Part shown: positions 53,501 through 57,190 of the stretch, piece by piece | Layout: every line of letters starts with the position of its first letter | Numbering within the stretch: the first letter of the stretch is position 1 | DNA from: Lytechinus pictus | Taxonomy: Eukaryota > Echinodermata > Echinoidea > Temnopleuroida > Toxopneustidae | DNA: 64,000 bases | Assembly (NCBI RefSeq): GCF_037042905.1 | Contig: NC_087257.1 | Coordinates: 14,916,001 to 14,980,000, forward strand | Direction: 5' to 3' | Made by a program: the position numbers and the translations under genes | Notes under the pieces: generated by a model | Seen by the model: the letters and a program-made list of their open reading frames with translations, nothing else | Database searches by the model: none | Told to the model about the DNA's origin: nothing

Positions 53501-56500
53501 TCCCATGATCCCGCTGACCCCCTCTTCTGACATTCCGTTGACCTTTGACCCTGAAGTCTGTATCCCACACTGCATTCAAAAGTACAGACCGAGCCTCGTA
53601 TTGCTCCATTCGGGCAGGTCACTTGGAGTGGGGCAGACGCAGAGAGACTGCTGCAGTGTATGACTAGAAAATAAAAGAGAATAGGGGAACATATTACAAC
53701 ATCAAGATTGATTATTAAAGACCCATTTTCGTATTACAATTGTCCATATTTTCATTATTATATAAAACTTTGATAAGAGGTTAATAATTTACATTTCTGT
53801 TTGTGGTAACTCCCGTAGGAACTAGGCAGGACAGCATTTTTGCTGGTAAATGCCAAGCTGGTATACCAATTACCTAGGAAACATTTTACGTCTAGGTTAA
53901 TCAGTCATAGAGGCTGACGTTATAGACGACAGATATCACTCTCGGGCCTTTTTAACAAAGTGAAGCAATGGCAGAGTTGAGATTCGAACTCACAACCTTG
54001 CGATTATGAGTCCAATGCTGTAACCACTGGACCACACGACCCATGTGGTCCATTCATTACAAAAATGTAGTCAGCTATTGATTTTTTTAAATGTTTGATT
54101 CTTTGAGATGGTTTGATATTGGATTAATAAATGATCTAGCACCCTCTCTTGATGTTTCCTTGTGAATGGTACTCTTTAATTCATATAATGACAAAACTTA
54201 TGGTCATCTACTGACCTGTAACAGTAACCGAGAACCGACAAGTGGCTTCATTTCCAGAGCTATCTGCAGCACTGTAAGTTACAGAATACGTGCCTGCAGC
54301 ATAAGAACTTCCAGATCTGATTGAGCTACTTGACAGGCTCGGGGTAATAGATTCCCCGGAGTTGTCGGAAACCGAAGGTGATGCCCAGCTGACCGTAGCG
54401 CGGGAGGAGAGCGACGGAGCGTAGACGGTCTGAGATGAAGGGCAGCGGGTGAAGGCTGGTGCAGCAGTATCTGAATTCAAACCAACAATAGATTTTTCAT
54501 TTTTATTTAATTTTTTTCATATTTCTAATTTAACATTTGATTCGTACTGAAATAAAAGCAGCAACAATAATGCATAACTATGAAATTAAAGACAACTGAG
54601 AAGTAAAAACATAACATAATGACACAATCAGTCAAGTTATAAGGTTAAAGCATCATTTAAGTCAAAGAAATATGATTAGACCTACATAAACGCATCAACA
54701 TCAACCAATAAACTGTTGCAAATCATCAACATCAACAAATTAACTATTGCAACACCCAGTCTACTTACCTTCTCATATTTGCTATATGTATCATTTTATT
54801 ATATTGCTATATGATTTATATTTAATTACCACATCAAGTTGTATGCTGTAAGTGCTGCCCCTTAAATAGTATTTTGTATCATACATTAGCGATAAGTTCT
54901 TAGTGTTCTTAATATTGAGCTTCCATTTACTCTGTTTATTATTATGTTTTCTATACTTACCATTTAAGTTATAAAGCACTCAGAAATATTATTGTATTAA
55001 AGCTAGAGAAAAGCCTCATTATCATTATTGTTTATGAAAGCAGTCTCAATTAGAGTTGCAAACTTGCATTTCAGAATTTCTAGTGGTTGAATTCAAAGTC
55101 ATTTTTGGTTGGTTTTTAATTTTCATCAGCACCTATGATTATGAGGCTACGAGGTATTGGGAGTCAAATTAGCCTATAATCTAGTCAAAGGCTACTGCTA
55201 AATCTTTGCTATTACGCCAAATGTAAGCAATACGTGTGATGCAGCAGCACTACAATGAGTGTAAAGGAGCAACCGCCTATACCATTTCATCTTGCTTTAG
55301 TCGTTATTTTCTTTACATCAACTACGATTTGGTGCAGATTCTTTGTATGGAAAAAGGATAAGGAAACAACTACATGTAGTGCGAGTCGGGAGGTTATAGG
55401 CGGTGCCTGCTTGGCAACCACTGTTTGTAGTCTCGCTGCATCAGACGTATCACTTACATTATCTATTTCATTTATTTATTTTATTTCCAGGCAAAAGACA
55501 ACAAGAATATATACAAGAGGAAGAAATTACCACCAACTAGTACCTGAGGATGACTAAATTAAAACAAACAAGTTTCTGTTATGAAGCTCTCCTCACTAGT
55601 CGGGGCTTACAATATACAAAAATAAAATCGGTATAAAAGGGCAATATTTATTTAGATGCATTATTTATTAAAACAAAGAACCTAATAATAAAGAGTGTTT
55701 GTTTCCATGCGCAATTATAATATCCAGTCAATATGAAATGTTCATGTATTTAGATAAACAGCGTTATGCTATTATCAGATAGTAATTAAAGTTAATATCG
55801 CGTAACAATGTCATGCTGACTCATAAAAGAAAAGACAATAGCTGCAATTAACCCAAGGCTAGATCACAGGCCAGGCTTGGATTGGATTGGATCAGATCAG
55901 ATAGTGTTCCTATATACCTGCACAGGACGGGACCGCAGCTGACCAACTTCCAGACTGTCCACACACGAGGGAAGAGCTGCCTTGCAATGTATATCCATTG
56001 TTGCAAGATATGCTGCATCGACTGCTGTAGTAACTGCCATCAGAACAGGTGAGTTGGCCACTGGATGGACTGGAGAGGGCGCTACACGTTACACCTAATA
56101 AATAGATTATGAAAAGTTTGCTTACATTAAAAAAGCCAAAACAATAAAGAACAAGTATAGTTAGAAGTACAAAACTTTTACATCTATTCCAAATCAAATT
56201 GAAAACAGTGGTTAGAAGTACTCTTTAAAAAGGGTTGTTTGTTGGTTCCAGTAATTTGAATAATGATAATATGGTAAAGTTATATAGCGCAGCTACGATA
56301 ATTGCATATACTCTACTGCGCTTGATACTCGGTATCATATTATTACATCAGCTGTAGCTGAGCCACCATATAGGGGCTAAAGCATTCAAGGGATAAATCA
56401 TACCTGGTATCCATTCACCTCACCTGGGTCGAGTGCAGCACAATGTGGGTGAATTTCTTGCTGAAGGAAAAAACAACATGGCTGGGATTCGAAACCACAT

Positions 56501-57148
56501 CCCGCTGATTGAAGACAAGAGTTGTAACCACTATCACAATTTATCAACATTTTAATTAGGATAAATTAGATTCAGTGCCATTATTTTAATGTTGTTAATT
56601 GGGTTTTCCTTGTATAATTCTTTAAAAATCTAGTTAAAAGGATACTATTACTAGTATTTCGTTTCAGTACATTAAGCATTTGAATATAATGAATCTTTAT
56701 TTCACATTATATCTGCCAACTTTATCTTTAGTACTCCTTCTCCCTCTCTGCAGTTATACCAACTTTGCCTTTGCTCTTTCCCTCTCTGCTCATTGGCTAA
56801 TTCTTTCCCACCTTTTTAGGAGTAGCAGTAATGCCAATTCATGTACCCCCTTTAGGGATGCTTTTGTATTTTGATGTGCACCATTGCACTTTTATTGTTA
56901 GCTAGGGAGAGAGTCCAGTGACTCATGACACTGGCAGTAGCAAGGGCATTCCTACTGTTTGTTGTTGGATGAGGACACTTGTTCCTGCAGAAGAAAGTTT
57001 GATTTAGAAGTATAGAAGTAAGTTGATTTATATGTATACTCTTATTTCAGTAAATTGAATGTTTATTTCATTGATATGTTATACTATTTATATATATATA
57101 TATATATGTATATATTTATATAGTAATTGAGTAATTACAATAACATGC

Positions 57149-57190
<42 letters not shown>

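Noticed and set aside
53950..54045. Possible tRNA-Met gene on the minus strand
   Set aside because: The A and B boxes are good, but the acceptor stem is not paired and a SINE body follows.
13642..54470. Identification as hyalin because of the HYR modules
   Set aside because: Hyalin consists mainly of tandem HYR; here CCP modules dominate and ephrin-like modules follow, which fits SVEP1 better.
55255..55557. 100-codon plus-strand ORF with a hydrophobic stretch near its start
   Set aside because: No recognisable family, no splice or context support, and one such ORF is expected by chance in 64 kb.
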